From an uncultured Bermanella sp. (GTDB lineage Bacteria; Pseudomonadota; Gammaproteobacteria; Pseudomonadales; Oceanobacteraceae), in assembly GCA_913058575.1 (NCBI GenBank), contig CAJXRF010000045.1, positions 1 to 49,115 of the forward strand: a stretch of DNA of 49,115 nt. Direction: 5' to 3'. Within the stretch, counting starts at the first letter, position 1. Each line of letters begins with the position of its first letter. The position numbers and the translations under genes are program-made. Shown here one piece after another: positions 34,350 to 43,272 of this stretch. The notes below the pieces were generated by a model. The model saw only the letters and a list, made by a program, of their open reading frames with translations. It did not search any database and was not told the origin of the DNA.

Positions 34350-35180
34350 ATGAAAATACCCACAGCTTCGTTTACCCAAATGTTTGGACTCATGGGCGTC
34401 CATGCCAGTGAAAATCGTCAAGCCCGATTAGCTGGACGCCTGCTAGATGGCCCCATGCTGCTGTTGGCAGGCTGGATTATAATCGATTGGTACTTACAAA
34501 ATATTAACCAGCAATTTGGCCACTCCCTAATTAGTGACTGGATCGTATGGATATTTTTTGCAATTGAAACCCTGACGCTTCTTTACCTAGTGGATGACAA
34601 AAAGCGTTATCTAAGCAGCAATTGGGTAAACCTTATCATTGTGATTTTCTCTTTCCCTGTTATTTGGCAAGTGTTCCCACATGCAGCAGGCCTTAGAGTT
34701 TTACGCCTAGTGGTATTGGTTAGCCTGTTTATTCACGCTTCTCGCACACTTCGCCATGTGTTAGCCCGTAATAACTTGGGGCGAACCTTGATCGCAAGCC
34801 TCGTGATTATCGTCATCTCAGGCACGATTATTTCCCTTATTGACCCCAACGTAAAAAATACCAGTGATGGCATTTGGTGGGCTTGGGTAACGGTCACTAC
34901 AGTGGGTTATGGCGATATCGTACCCACCAGTAATGCAGGCCGAGTATTTGGGGCATTTCTCATCCTCATGGGGCTGGCGCTCATCACCATGCTCACCGCC
35001 AGCTTTGCAGCGTTCTTTATGGCGGAAGATGAAAAGCTGATTCGCAGTGAAGAAAATCTCAATACTAAAAAGTTAGCGCTCATTGAACAGCGTCTACAGA
35101 GGTTAGAAGAGAAGTTAGATGTACTGATAAATAAAGAACAGGCTCCTCCAGAAGCCCCTGATCAAACACACAAACCCTAA
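34350..35180 (+). CDS. voltage-gated-type potassium channel
   Basis: A 276-residue membrane protein with about six helices. The selectivity filter TVGYGD is at 184-189. An S4-like arginine-repeat helix is at about 115-146 (LRVLRLVVLV, SRTLRHVLAR), so the plan is that of a Kv channel. The C-terminus is a coiled coil (about 235-264) that probably tetramerises the channel, then a Pro-rich tail. It would set membrane potential or potassium balance. No cytoplasmic RCK domain. Confidence 0.92.
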   Translation: MKIPTASFTQMFGLMGVHASENRQARLAGRLLDGPMLLLAGWIIIDWYLQNINQQFGHSLISDWIVWIFFAIETLTLLYLVDDKKRYLSSNWVNLIIVIFSFPVIWQVFPHAAGLRVLRLVVLVSLFIHASRTLRHVLARNNLGRTLIASLVIIVISGTIISLIDPNVKNTSDGIWWAWVTVTTVGYGDIVPTSNAGRVFGAFLILMGLALITMLTASFAAFFMAEDEKLIRSEENLNTKKLALIEQRLQRLEEKLDVLINKEQAPPEAPDQTHKP

Positions 35181-35189
35181 GTAGCCCGG

Positions 35190-35477
35190 TTACGACTCAC
35201 TAGCACAGGCACAGCACAGAGCAGTATAAGGCAATGCTAACAACCGCGTGGCTTCAATAGCGCCATGGCAAAGCTCACAGTCACTGTAAGCTCCTTGCTT
35301 AATCCTAAGTATTGCATGCTTCACCTGCTGTAGTTCTTGCTGAGAATAAGCTTCTTTTTCCGCGGTACCTGAGTCCACATGATTTTCCTTTAAGCTCTCG
35401 CTGAGCTTTTCAGCCAACGCCTCTAAATGATGCTGTTTATTTCTCAGCTTTAATTCAATTTCGCCCACACTCAGCAT
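35190..35477 (-). CDS. TraR/DksA-family zinc-finger protein
   Basis: A 95-residue protein. A coiled N-terminal part (KLRNKQHHLEALAEKL) is followed by a four-cysteine zinc finger CELCHGAIEATRLLALPYTALCCAC. Short members bind the RNA polymerase secondary channel or act as stress modulators. The start is clear with AGGGGA before the ATG. Convergent with the potassium channel, 9 bases apart. Confidence 0.9.
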   Translation of the reverse strand: MLSVGEIELKLRNKQHHLEALAEKLSESLKENHVDSGTAEKEAYSQQELQQVKHAILRIKQGAYSDCELCHGAIEATRLLALPYTALCCACASES

Positions 35478-35634
35478 ATTTGTCCCCTTTTAATGAGACA
35501 CCGTACCCCTTAGGGCTATTGATAGTTTTGATGTGCATCATGCTGGCTCTTATTAAACTAAAAGCAGCCGTCAGAATGCCACTAACGCCCCTACGCTCTT
35601 GGTCTATACTGATCAATAACAACGGGGAATTGAC

Positions 35635-35904
35635 ATGTTCATAAGCGATCAAATTCAAAATTATTACGAAAATAAGGTTATTCAAGCCATCAATGAAATT
35701 GCTCGGCCCAAGGGCTACACCGAAGAGCAAATGGTAGATTTGGCTTGCCTTGCACTAAACAACTTACCAACCCGTTACTTTCGCCACGAAGTAGACCTAG
35801 CCTTTTATATGTCGGCTATTGAGCATCAAGAAATAGATAATAAAGTGCGAGTGGCTGTCACTGATGCCATAGCGTTTATCGAAAGCCATAAAGCCAATAG
35901 CTAG
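35635..35904 (+). CDS. ComFB-family late competence protein
   Basis: An 89-residue protein whose IARPKGYTEEQMVDLACLALNNLPTRY pattern is the core of the ComFB family (late competence development), short helical proteins linked to c-di-GMP or competence in other bacteria. It stands alone on the plus strand. Confidence 0.82.
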   Translation: MFISDQIQNYYENKVIQAINEIARPKGYTEEQMVDLACLALNNLPTRYFRHEVDLAFYMSAIEHQEIDNKVRVAVTDAIAFIESHKANS

Positions 35905-35963
35905 CTTGCTCATCTAACATGGGGGTATTAACTTCAGACAGGGATAAGGTGAAGCACTTAAAT

Positions 35964-35983
35964 CCCTGCAAAGGAATGCAGGG
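35964..35983 (-). terminator. weak terminator of the pagL-like gene
   Basis: Stem CCCTGCA/TGCAGGG with a 6-base loop, about 10 bases past the stop at 35992 on the minus strand, followed by a short ATTT. Weak. Confidence 0.5.
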
Positions 35984-35991
35984 AGAAAAGA

Positions 35992-36681
35992 TTAATAGCG
36001 ATGCGCCACTACAAAATTATAAAAATTAATACCGTTGTTGGGTAATTTAATACTGTTATTTGAGTAATGCTGCAGCTGTAATGTCCAACTGGTGTCTTCT
36101 GAGAAATACCCACCCACAGCTAAAGAATTCGCAAACTGAAAGTTAGTACTGAATTGACGACCGCCCAATTCGGTACGGGAAAATACCGACACTCCAACAG
36201 ACGTTTCTGCAAAACTTAACCAATCAGGCTCTCCCCAGTTAAATCGAAACACAGGGCTAAACTCCAAGACATTGTTAACACCTTCTTGGCCATCAACATT
36301 CAAATCTTGCCAGTAATTATAAGCAAATTGGTAATAGTGGGTTAATCGCATACCTGCCACATCACCCAGTGAATCATCAGCAAACCAACGAAAACCAGTT
36401 TTAATACCCGCAACATCGGAATTGCTCATAGTCGTAACACTGAATTCATCAGCACCCAATGGATTAGTGGCAAGTGTGAGCATCAAACTGGTGATCATGG
36501 CAGTACGCCAGCCCCAAGTTTCTCCAGGGTCGCTATCAAGGGTATCACCTTCAGCTGCCCATAAAGAGCCATTGAGACCAAGCAAGGCCAGTAAGATAAT
36601 AATTCGTGGCATTAAGTTTATCCGTGTCCGTTTAGATATGAAGCTAGCAAGGCGATATACGCATGAATTAATGGGCATCAA
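35992..36681 (-). CDS. PagL-like acyloxyacyl hydrolase (lipid A 3-O-deacylase)
   Basis: A 229-residue outer-membrane protein. It starts with a long basic N-terminus and a signal (IIILLALLGLNGSLWAA). The C-terminal part QHYSNNSIKLPNNGINFY is the PagL hallmark, where the His-Ser pair of HYSN belongs to the catalytic triad and the Asn-Gly follows. PagL removes the 3-O-linked fatty acid of lipid A and softens immune recognition. Length fits with 8 strands. Confidence 0.88.
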   Translation of the reverse strand: MMPINSCVYRLASFISKRTRINLMPRIIILLALLGLNGSLWAAEGDTLDSDPGETWGWRTAMITSLMLTLATNPLGADEFSVTTMSNSDVAGIKTGFRWFADDSLGDVAGMRLTHYYQFAYNYWQDLNVDGQEGVNNVLEFSPVFRFNWGEPDWLSFAETSVGVSVFSRTELGGRQFSTNFQFANSLAVGGYFSEDTSWTLQLQHYSNNSIKLPNNGINFYNFVVAHRY

Positions 36682-36807
36682 AAAGATGAATTACAGTTAG
36701 CTAGTTCACAGAATGTGCGACATTGTACGCAATTTAATTATTGTGACTAGCTGCACATTTTGCAACAAAGTATTTCTTATGAAGGGATAAAGCGAAAAGA
36801 AGCAGAA

Positions 36808-36850
36808 AACCCCTGTCTTTTGCCATTCATTTTGGCAAAAGACAGGGGTT
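36808..36850 (-). terminator. rho-independent terminator of mqo
   Basis: An 18-bp perfect stem (36808-36825 with 36833-36850), 7-base loop, followed on the minus strand by TTTTC. It begins 5 bases after the mqo stop. Confidence 0.93.
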
Positions 36851-36854
36851 CAGA

Positions 36855-38351
36855 TTAAGAAATATTAAGGTTTAGAGTTTCAAGCGTATCACTGCGCACA
36901 TCATTCAATAGCGTTTTATTTTCGATCAATGATTCACCATATGATGGAATCATGGTTTTTAACTTCTCTTTCCAATCCGCGTTTTCTAAACGATCACTAA
37001 AGCATTTTTCAATCACGTCTAGCATGGCCTGAACTGCAGTGGAGGCACCAGGAGACGCGCCTAATAAAGAAGCAATAGAACCATCTTGTGAGGCAACGAT
37101 TTCGGTGCCAAATTCTAATGTTCCTTTACCTGATTCATCTTTCTTAATGATCTGTACACGCTGACCAGCATCTTCCATTCTCCAGTTTTCATCTTTGGCT
37201 TCAGGGAAGTAATCACGCAGTGAATTCATACGGGAGCGGTCTGACTGGAACACTTCACTAATAAGATAGCGAGTTAAATCCATGTTGTTCATGCCCACCG
37301 ACATCATTGGCTTTAAGTTATTTCCCTTAATAGAAGAAGGTAAATCCATTTTAGAGCCTTGCTTCAAAAACTTAGTGGTGAATCCAGCAAACGGGCCAAA
37401 TAATAGCGCTTTTTTGCCATTAATCACTCGGGTATCCAAATGAGGCACTGACATAGGCGGGGCGCCAATGGCTGCTTTGCCATATACTTTTGCGTGATGT
37501 TGATCCGCAATTTCACTGTCTTCACATACCAACCATTGGCCACTAACCGGGAAACCACCATAGCCTTCGCTTTCTGGAATTTCTGATTTTTGCAATAACG
37601 GCAGTGCACCGCCGCCAGCCCCTAAAAATACAAAGCCCGCACGAATTCGACTGGTGACTTTTGTTTCTCTGTCTTCCAATAATACTGACCAACCACCGGT
37701 GCTGCTGCGTTTTAGATCTTCTACATTCTGATTGAGCAATAACTCAAAGTTATCTTGTGTTTCTAGGTGGTCCATCATATATCGCGCTAGGGATCCAAAA
37801 TCCACATCGGCACCGCGAGACATGTTGGTGGCCGCTACAGGCTGTTTTTTATTACGCCCCTGCATCACCAATGGCATCCACTGAGTCAGTACATCGAAAT
37901 CTTCGCTGTATTCCATGCCTTCAAATAAGTGATGGTTACTCATCAACTCGAAGCGTTTACGTAAAAAGGCGACATTTTTTTCACCCCACACAAAACTACG
38001 ATGCGGTGTACGATTAATAAATTCAGATGGGGTAGGTAAAATTTTGTTTTTCACCAGATGGCTCCAGAACTGTAATGAAAGTTCAAAGGAGGCATTGATA
38101 GATAACGCTTTGGAGATATCCACATCTCCTTGCTCATTTTCTGGGGTGTAATTTAATTCACAATAAGCAGCATGACCGGTACCGGCATTGTTCCAACCAT
38201 CTGTGCTTTCTTTAGCAACGCTTTTTAGGCGTTCGACCACACAGATTTTAAGGGTAGGATCCAATTGCTTAAGGATCATGGCTAAAGTGCTACTCATTGC
38301 ACCTGCGCCTACCAATAAAACATCTACAGTTTTTACAGTCATGGTTTTCAC
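36855..38351 (-). CDS. mqo: malate:quinone oxidoreductase
   Basis: A 498-residue membrane-associated FAD enzyme that oxidises malate to oxaloacetate and passes electrons to quinone in the citric acid cycle. The FAD-binding start is VLLVGAGAMSSTLAMIL. NNAGTGHAAYCELNYTP, then PHRSFVWG, and the late TEIVASQDGSIASLLGASPGAS are diagnostic for Mqo. Length is usual. A structured 5' leader precedes the gene (38352-38500) and a strong terminator follows it, so it is a single-gene unit. Confidence 0.96.
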   Translation of the reverse strand: MKTMTVKTVDVLLVGAGAMSSTLAMILKQLDPTLKICVVERLKSVAKESTDGWNNAGTGHAAYCELNYTPENEQGDVDISKALSINASFELSLQFWSHLVKNKILPTPSEFINRTPHRSFVWGEKNVAFLRKRFELMSNHHLFEGMEYSEDFDVLTQWMPLVMQGRNKKQPVAATNMSRGADVDFGSLARYMMDHLETQDNFELLLNQNVEDLKRSSTGGWSVLLEDRETKVTSRIRAGFVFLGAGGGALPLLQKSEIPESEGYGGFPVSGQWLVCEDSEIADQHHAKVYGKAAIGAPPMSVPHLDTRVINGKKALLFGPFAGFTTKFLKQGSKMDLPSSIKGNNLKPMMSVGMNNMDLTRYLISEVFQSDRSRMNSLRDYFPEAKDENWRMEDAGQRVQIIKKDESGKGTLEFGTEIVASQDGSIASLLGASPGASTAVQAMLDVIEKCFSDRLENADWKEKLKTMIPSYGESLIENKTLLNDVRSDTLETLNLNIS

Positions 38352-38645
38352 GCTCTTCGAATTAAATGAAAACAGGCCCGCTACCCGTAAACCTGTTAAT
38401 TAGGCTCACTCATGGCTTTTTGTAAAAACCGTTTGGTAGGGCTCTCGACTGGCGTTTCATGACGCCAAGCCAGAAATCTGGGGCGCAGATTATACCTAAT
38501 TCCCTCATAAGAGGGACTTATTGTCAGTATTTGTCAGGGATATTGGGCTATTAAATTAGAGCTTACTCACTAACTTTTTGAGAGATGCTCTTTATTATAG
38601 CGCTTAAAATACAGGGGCATAAATTTGGTGCAAAATGATATTACT
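38352..38645. other. mqo leader region
   Basis: About 290 bases between alr and mqo on the minus strand. It has two hairpins that compete, CTGGC/GCCAG and TGGCGT/ACGCCA, at 38449-38473, and a further one (AATCTG/CAGATT) near 38476-38490. No known riboswitch class fits. May be a mqo regulatory leader. Confidence 0.4.
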
Positions 38646-39716
38646 CTAACGCCCTAAGTACTGAAATTTAACTCGGCTGGTTAACCGACAAAAGAGCTCA
38701 TATGAAAGTGTATTGCAGTGAGTGGCTACTTCGTCAGCACTTAAACCTGTGCCCCATAGAGTCACCGTATCACCCAGCTGAACATTTGCTTCAGTGACAT
38801 CCACCGTTAACATGTCCATGGAAACTCGGCCCACAAGCGGGCATTTTTTGCCTTTAATGAGAACCGGTGTACCCGCTTTCGCCGATCTTGGGTAACCGTC
38901 GCCATAGCCAATGGCCACCACCGCTATTTGAGTATCTCTACTGGCTGTAAAAGATCGACCATAACCGACACTTTCACCCGCTTTTAAAGAATTCATGGCG
39001 ATCACTTCACTTTGCAATGTCATTACCGCCTGAAGGTCAAAATCCTGCCCCGTACTTCCTACAATTGGGCTTGCGCCATATAGCATAATGCCAGGGCGCA
39101 CTGATTCTCCGTGACTACTTGGCAGAGTTAATAAAGCGGCACTGTTGCTCATGCTCCAAGGAAGTTTCATGGGAGACAGTGTGTGCATTTGATCAAGTTG
39201 CACCTGATTAAAAGGGTGCCCTATTTCATCAGCACAAGAAAAGTGGCTCATTAGGTGTATTTGCGAAACATTGCTTTGAAGGCGTAAATCGCTCACCACA
39301 GCAGGCACATCTTGCACGGCAAAACCCAAGCGATGCATGCCTGTGTCTACTTTAATCCAGACCTTAATTGACCCCTTAGCCAGTGTGATCCAGTGAAGTT
39401 GCTGCTGTTGATGCACCGCTAGCTCTAAATCTAAATCAAAAGCTACTTGGCACTCGTTGCTATCCATAGCGCCTTCCAGAACCAAGATAGGCAACAAAAT
39501 ACCCGCCTCACGCAAGGCCACCGCTTCATCCAGACAAGCCACAGCAAAGCCATCTGCATCCATGCTCAGTGCGTTAGCAATGGTTAACATGCCATGACCG
39601 TATGCATTGGCTTTAATCACAGCATACGCCCTGCTGTTAGATGCGCGCTGTTTTGCCAATCGATAGTTTTCACGTAGGGCGTGTAAATCTATTATTGCTT
39701 GAGTTGCCCTTGCCAT
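38646..39716 (-). CDS. alr: alanine racemase
   Basis: A 356-residue PLP enzyme from the ATG at 39716 (an upstream frame adds 18 residues, but this start has a GGCAGG site and the normal MARATQAIIDLHAL opening). The PLP lysine is in AVIKANAYGHG, and the second-base tyrosine of alanine racemases corresponds to the SVGYGRSF region. GRVSMDMLTVDVT supplies the dimer-partner residues. It supplies D-alanine for peptidoglycan. Confidence 0.95.
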   Translation of the reverse strand: MARATQAIIDLHALRENYRLAKQRASNSRAYAVIKANAYGHGMLTIANALSMDADGFAVACLDEAVALREAGILLPILVLEGAMDSNECQVAFDLDLELAVHQQQQLHWITLAKGSIKVWIKVDTGMHRLGFAVQDVPAVVSDLRLQSNVSQIHLMSHFSCADEIGHPFNQVQLDQMHTLSPMKLPWSMSNSAALLTLPSSHGESVRPGIMLYGASPIVGSTGQDFDLQAVMTLQSEVIAMNSLKAGESVGYGRSFTASRDTQIAVVAIGYGDGYPRSAKAGTPVLIKGKKCPLVGRVSMDMLTVDVTEANVQLGDTVTLWGTGLSADEVATHCNTLSYELFCRLTSRVKFQYLGR

Positions 39717-40067
39717 ACTGCCTGCCAAATATGATGATATGTAGAGATGCTTAAAGGGCCGCAAGGCCACTTAACCAATATAATAATGGACCTAAATCAG
39801 TCGTTGTTACATAAGCATTACTGCTGCTGGTGTAAATATGCTTTATACTGGCAGCGGATTTTGCACATGTTTAAAAGATAGGCTTAACGCCCGACAGACG
39901 CCATTCTGTTGCTAAAAGTATTGTCTTACTAGACCAGCCCTAAAAGAGTGTTTACCCTCCTTTAGTATCGAGCTTACAAAATTAGCCTAAAGAAAAGCTT
40001 TAAGGCTACGTAAACCCTGCTCTTTGCAGACATCATTGTACTATTTTTTAGTTGAATACATACCATT
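39717..40067. other. intergenic region between alr and the DnaT-like gene
   Basis: About 350 bases shared by two divergent genes. A hairpin (TAGCCT-AAAG with CTTT-A-AGGCTA, 39983-40008) lies in the leader of the DnaT-like gene, and another (ATAAGCAT region, about 39810-39845) is near alr. No coding frame and no obvious operator. Confidence 0.35.
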
Positions 40068-41168
40068 ATGGGTCACAGTTTAATTCCAGAGCGCATGTTG
40101 GTGATCTCACCAAATTTGGCGGCAACCATAGGGCTCGAAGACGCCATTATGCTGCAAGCCTTAAATGATGGTGGCCAACCACAGGATGTTGATTGGTTAG
40201 CCATCAATAAAGTGGCCCTACGTAAATGGCTGCCCTTTTGGGACGATAATGAAATTAAACGTATTTTAAAAAGTTTAGCCGACAAAGGCATTGTCCACTT
40301 TAATAGCCCCCCCTTTGGCCAAAGCGAGCAATTATTTTTCAGCTTTGAGGCTAAAGCGCCTGCTAGTGCTCGCCAGAGCAAGACGCAGCAAGCTTACAAA
40401 GAGAGCCAACAACAGCATAAAAGCCCCATTCCTGCTAATTGGCAGCCTGACCATGAAACCCTGCGCTATATAGATGAAACTCTAGGTATTCCCAAACGTT
40501 ATGCCAAGATGCAAATGCAGGATTTTATTTTCCATTACCAAAGCCAAGGTACTTTAGCCGCCAGCTGGTCAACCATGTTTATTCGTTGGGTAAATAAGCG
40601 CAATAAAGACGACCAAAATAATCCAGTTGTCTTTCAGGGAGATTCGTCTCGCAAGCAAAATATGGATCAAACCTGGCAACCTGAAACGGTCACTTTAGAA
40701 ATTTTAGTGAAAGCTGGGGTAGACCAGAACTTTATTCAAGACTGCGTTAGCGAATTTATATTGTTTTGGATGGAAAAAGGCGTGGCACACAACACTTGGA
40801 ATACTAAATTTGTGGCTTGGGTGCGCAGACAATGGGCTCGATTTAGTTCAAGTTTGGCTCACCCTACTGATCCAACCCCCATGCAAGAAGGTTGGCAGCC
40901 TGCAGAAGATGTTTATGATATCTTGCACATGGCCAATATTGATAAGACTTTTGCGCAAAGTCTTGTGCAAGAGTTTGTATTATACTGGCGAGACAGCCGC
41001 CAGCTGCACACATCTTGGAATAGCAAATTTTTACAACACACCAAGCACCTTTGGAGTAAACGTTTAAGTGGACAAAGTACAGGCTCAGCAACTTCTCAAC
41101 GAGATTACGCAGCAAATACCAGTATCGAAGAGCGTGTCAAAGACCTCAGCTGGGCAGATGGCCTCTAA
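40068..41168 (+). CDS. protein with three DnaT-type ssDNA-binding domains
   Basis: A 366-residue protein. Residues 1-95 look like a winged-helix domain (LEDAIMLQAL, WDDNEIKRILKSLADKGIV). Then come three related repeats of about 52 residues, at 125-176, 203-252 and 276-329, each opening with WQP and closing with the W-(S/N)-x-x-F pattern (SWSTMFIRWV, TWNTKFVAWV, SWNSKFLQH). This is the DnaT C-terminal domain, present once in E. coli DnaT. It should bind single-stranded DNA in primosome assembly. The next gene overlaps it and looks like a helicase-loader. Confidence 0.82.
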   Translation: MGHSLIPERMLVISPNLAATIGLEDAIMLQALNDGGQPQDVDWLAINKVALRKWLPFWDDNEIKRILKSLADKGIVHFNSPPFGQSEQLFFSFEAKAPASARQSKTQQAYKESQQQHKSPIPANWQPDHETLRYIDETLGIPKRYAKMQMQDFIFHYQSQGTLAASWSTMFIRWVNKRNKDDQNNPVVFQGDSSRKQNMDQTWQPETVTLEILVKAGVDQNFIQDCVSEFILFWMEKGVAHNTWNTKFVAWVRRQWARFSSSLAHPTDPTPMQEGWQPAEDVYDILHMANIDKTFAQSLVQEFVLYWRDSRQLHTSWNSKFLQHTKHLWSKRLSGQSTGSATSQRDYAANTSIEERVKDLSWADGL

Positions 41169-41727
41169 CGAACAGAAAGAAGCTTTAGCAGCTACCTTTG
41201 AGTTGTTTAGAATAAGCTACGGTAATCAATTCAATGCGGCATACCCTGATTTAGAACGATCAATGGCTGCCATGAGATTATGGCTCAAACACTTACAAGA
41301 TTATCCTGCTTCCTTAATTCAAGCTGCCGCGGAACGGGTTGTTAAGCACGAAAACTATCTCCCTACAGTCGCAAAATTTCGAGAGCACTGTGATCATGCC
41401 TTTGAGTTATTCGGTCTACCGGATGCTCACAGCGCCTACATGGAAGCATGCCGCGCCCCCCAACCTAAAAAATCCTATCACTGGAGTCATCCTGCGGTTT
41501 ATTACGCGGGCTTGGCCACAGATTGGTTTTTCATGGCGAACACTGTAGAAAACAAAGTGTTTCCCGTGTTTAAACATAATTACGAATTATTGTGTGAAAG
41601 AGTTATTAAAGGGGAAGAGCTTACGGTTCCGGTATTAAAAGCACTGCCTAAAGAGGTGGGGATTACCATGAGTGTAAAAGATAATAAGAAAATGCTTAAA
41701 ACATTGCGGAAAAAATTAGATCTTTAA
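41068..41727 (+). CDS. lambda-P-like replication protein (putative helicase loader)
   Basis: Up to 219 residues. GTG at 41068 has a GGAG site 11 bases before it and gives a short polar N-terminal tail, which replication-P relatives have. ATG at 41158 has no ribosome-binding site and would overlap the upstream gene by 11 bases, against about 100 bases for the GTG. The core AATFELFRISYGNQFNAAYP, then AERVVKHENYLPTVAKFREHC, fits the replication-protein-P family, a phage-type DnaB loader. No ATPase motif is seen. Position after a DnaT-like gene supports a primosome role. Start uncertain. Confidence 0.68.
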   Translation: MDKVQAQQLLNEITQQIPVSKSVSKTSAGQMASNEQKEALAATFELFRISYGNQFNAAYPDLERSMAAMRLWLKHLQDYPASLIQAAAERVVKHENYLPTVAKFREHCDHAFELFGLPDAHSAYMEACRAPQPKKSYHWSHPAVYYAGLATDWFFMANTVENKVFPVFKHNYELLCERVIKGEELTVPVLKALPKEVGITMSVKDNKKMLKTLRKKLDL

Positions 41728-43178
41728 TTTTTTAAATTAGGAAGCCTCAATAACACCTGCGTGCCTTGAGGCGATAAATTTTTGAAATAAATCTCACCAT
41801 CCCATTTTTTACAAATTCTTCCTACAATGGCCAACCCTAAGCCCACTCCTTCTTTTGCTCTGTTTAAGCCACTATCAGCTTGAACAAAGGACTCACTTAA
41901 ACGGGCAACTTTACCAAGGTCAATTCCAATACCTGTATCTTCTACCGATATAACAATGATATCACTGCTCAGCTGCTCACATTTAATAACCACTCCACCT
42001 TGCTCTGTAAATTTAATGGCATTATCAATTAAATGACGCAGTGCAATACCTAAACGCTTCGGATCACCATGCATGATGAGCTTGTTGTCAACTTTCATAT
42101 CCATTACTAAATTTTTATGTAAGGCAGTAGCTTTGTACAGATGTGTAGTCGCACTAATCACATCATATAGAGAAAATAACTGAACATTAAGCTTGCCATC
42201 ATCCAAGTCAACAAAGTCAATTATATCGCTGATTATTGTGAGTAGCTGCGTACCTGACTCATGAATATTATCCACCATCTTTTGCCATTTCTCCGGTAAC
42301 TCTTGGGATTTTAAAATATTAGAAAAACCCATAATGCTATTTAATGGTGTGCGTAATTCGTGAGTCATACTATTTAAAAAATCTGTCTTACTACGACTGC
42401 CTACTTCCGCTTTTTCTTTTGCAATATTCAATTGCTGAGTACGGATTTTTACTCTTGCTTCAAGATCTTCATTAAATTGTTGCAATAAAACCATGGTATT
42501 TTTTTTGTCAGCCAAATTCTGTGCAAGCTGAACAAGAATGGCCTGAATGGATAATTTCAGTGTCTGAATTTCAGCCTTAAACTGTATTTCATCGAGTGAA
42601 GCCACATCCTTTGCAGCCAGTTCTTTGGTATTAATGTTTTTAACAATATTAGCCAATTGAATAATAGGCCTAGCCACTTGCCTTTGAACGACCCAATACA
42701 AAAGTAATAAAGTTACTACTCCCATAAGACTGGAGAACCCAACATTAGATAGAATATTTTCTCTGGCTTGCTTAATCATATGTTGATCGCTCAGAGCAAT
42801 TCGAACAAAACCAATATCTTTCTTTTGATAATTTAAAAGCCACTGCCGGGTCATCCAAGGTATTTGCTCGGCACTGTTATTTCTATTCCACTGATTAACC
42901 AGTTCTTCATCTTCGTCTAGCAACCACACCCCCAAAACGGAGGGGTATGATTCAAAGGTTTTTAACACTTCAGCTGAAACACTTTCATTATATTGAAACA
43001 AAGCTTCAGATAATGCTGGGCGTAAGCTGCCCACCACCTTTTCAATTTCTTGTAATCCAGCTTGCTTAGCTTGTGGAATATCGGTGGAGAAACGATAAAT
43101 GGCATGACCAAACTGCGCCAATACCGTTACCAACACCATCCATAACGCCAGCCGCATAGAAAGATGCTGCGTTATCAT
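41724..43178 (-). CDS. orphan membrane sensor histidine kinase
   Basis: About 484 residues from the ATG at 43178; an upstream frame extends into rlmB and is not needed. Two membrane helices (about 8-25 and 150-167) flank a periplasmic sensor domain of about 120 residues. A HAMP-like linker and coiled coil (about 225-262) follow, then HisKA with the phosphorylated H273 (MTHELRTPLN), N box N386 (HLIDNAIKF), DTGIG at 414-418 and GVGLGLA at 444-450. No response regulator is adjacent. It follows rlmB on the same strand. Confidence 0.9.
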   Translation of the reverse strand: MITQHLSMRLALWMVLVTVLAQFGHAIYRFSTDIPQAKQAGLQEIEKVVGSLRPALSEALFQYNESVSAEVLKTFESYPSVLGVWLLDEDEELVNQWNRNNSAEQIPWMTRQWLLNYQKKDIGFVRIALSDQHMIKQARENILSNVGFSSLMGVVTLLLLYWVVQRQVARPIIQLANIVKNINTKELAAKDVASLDEIQFKAEIQTLKLSIQAILVQLAQNLADKKNTMVLLQQFNEDLEARVKIRTQQLNIAKEKAEVGSRSKTDFLNSMTHELRTPLNSIMGFSNILKSQELPEKWQKMVDNIHESGTQLLTIISDIIDFVDLDDGKLNVQLFSLYDVISATTHLYKATALHKNLVMDMKVDNKLIMHGDPKRLGIALRHLIDNAIKFTEQGGVVIKCEQLSSDIIVISVEDTGIGIDLGKVARLSESFVQADSGLNRAKEGVGLGLAIVGRICKKWDGEIYFKNLSPQGTQVLLRLPNLKN

Positions 43179-43272
43179 AAAGAGGCTCTTTCGTAGGTAG
43201 TATTTAAAGCCTAGCAGATAGTCAATATTGCAGAGAAAAGAAAGGCCAGAGAAGATACCTGGCCCTATAGAT

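Noticed and set aside
38352-38500. c-di-GMP (GEMM) or glycine riboswitch in the mqo leader
   Set aside because: The conserved GEMM core bases are missing and the hairpins do not match the class.
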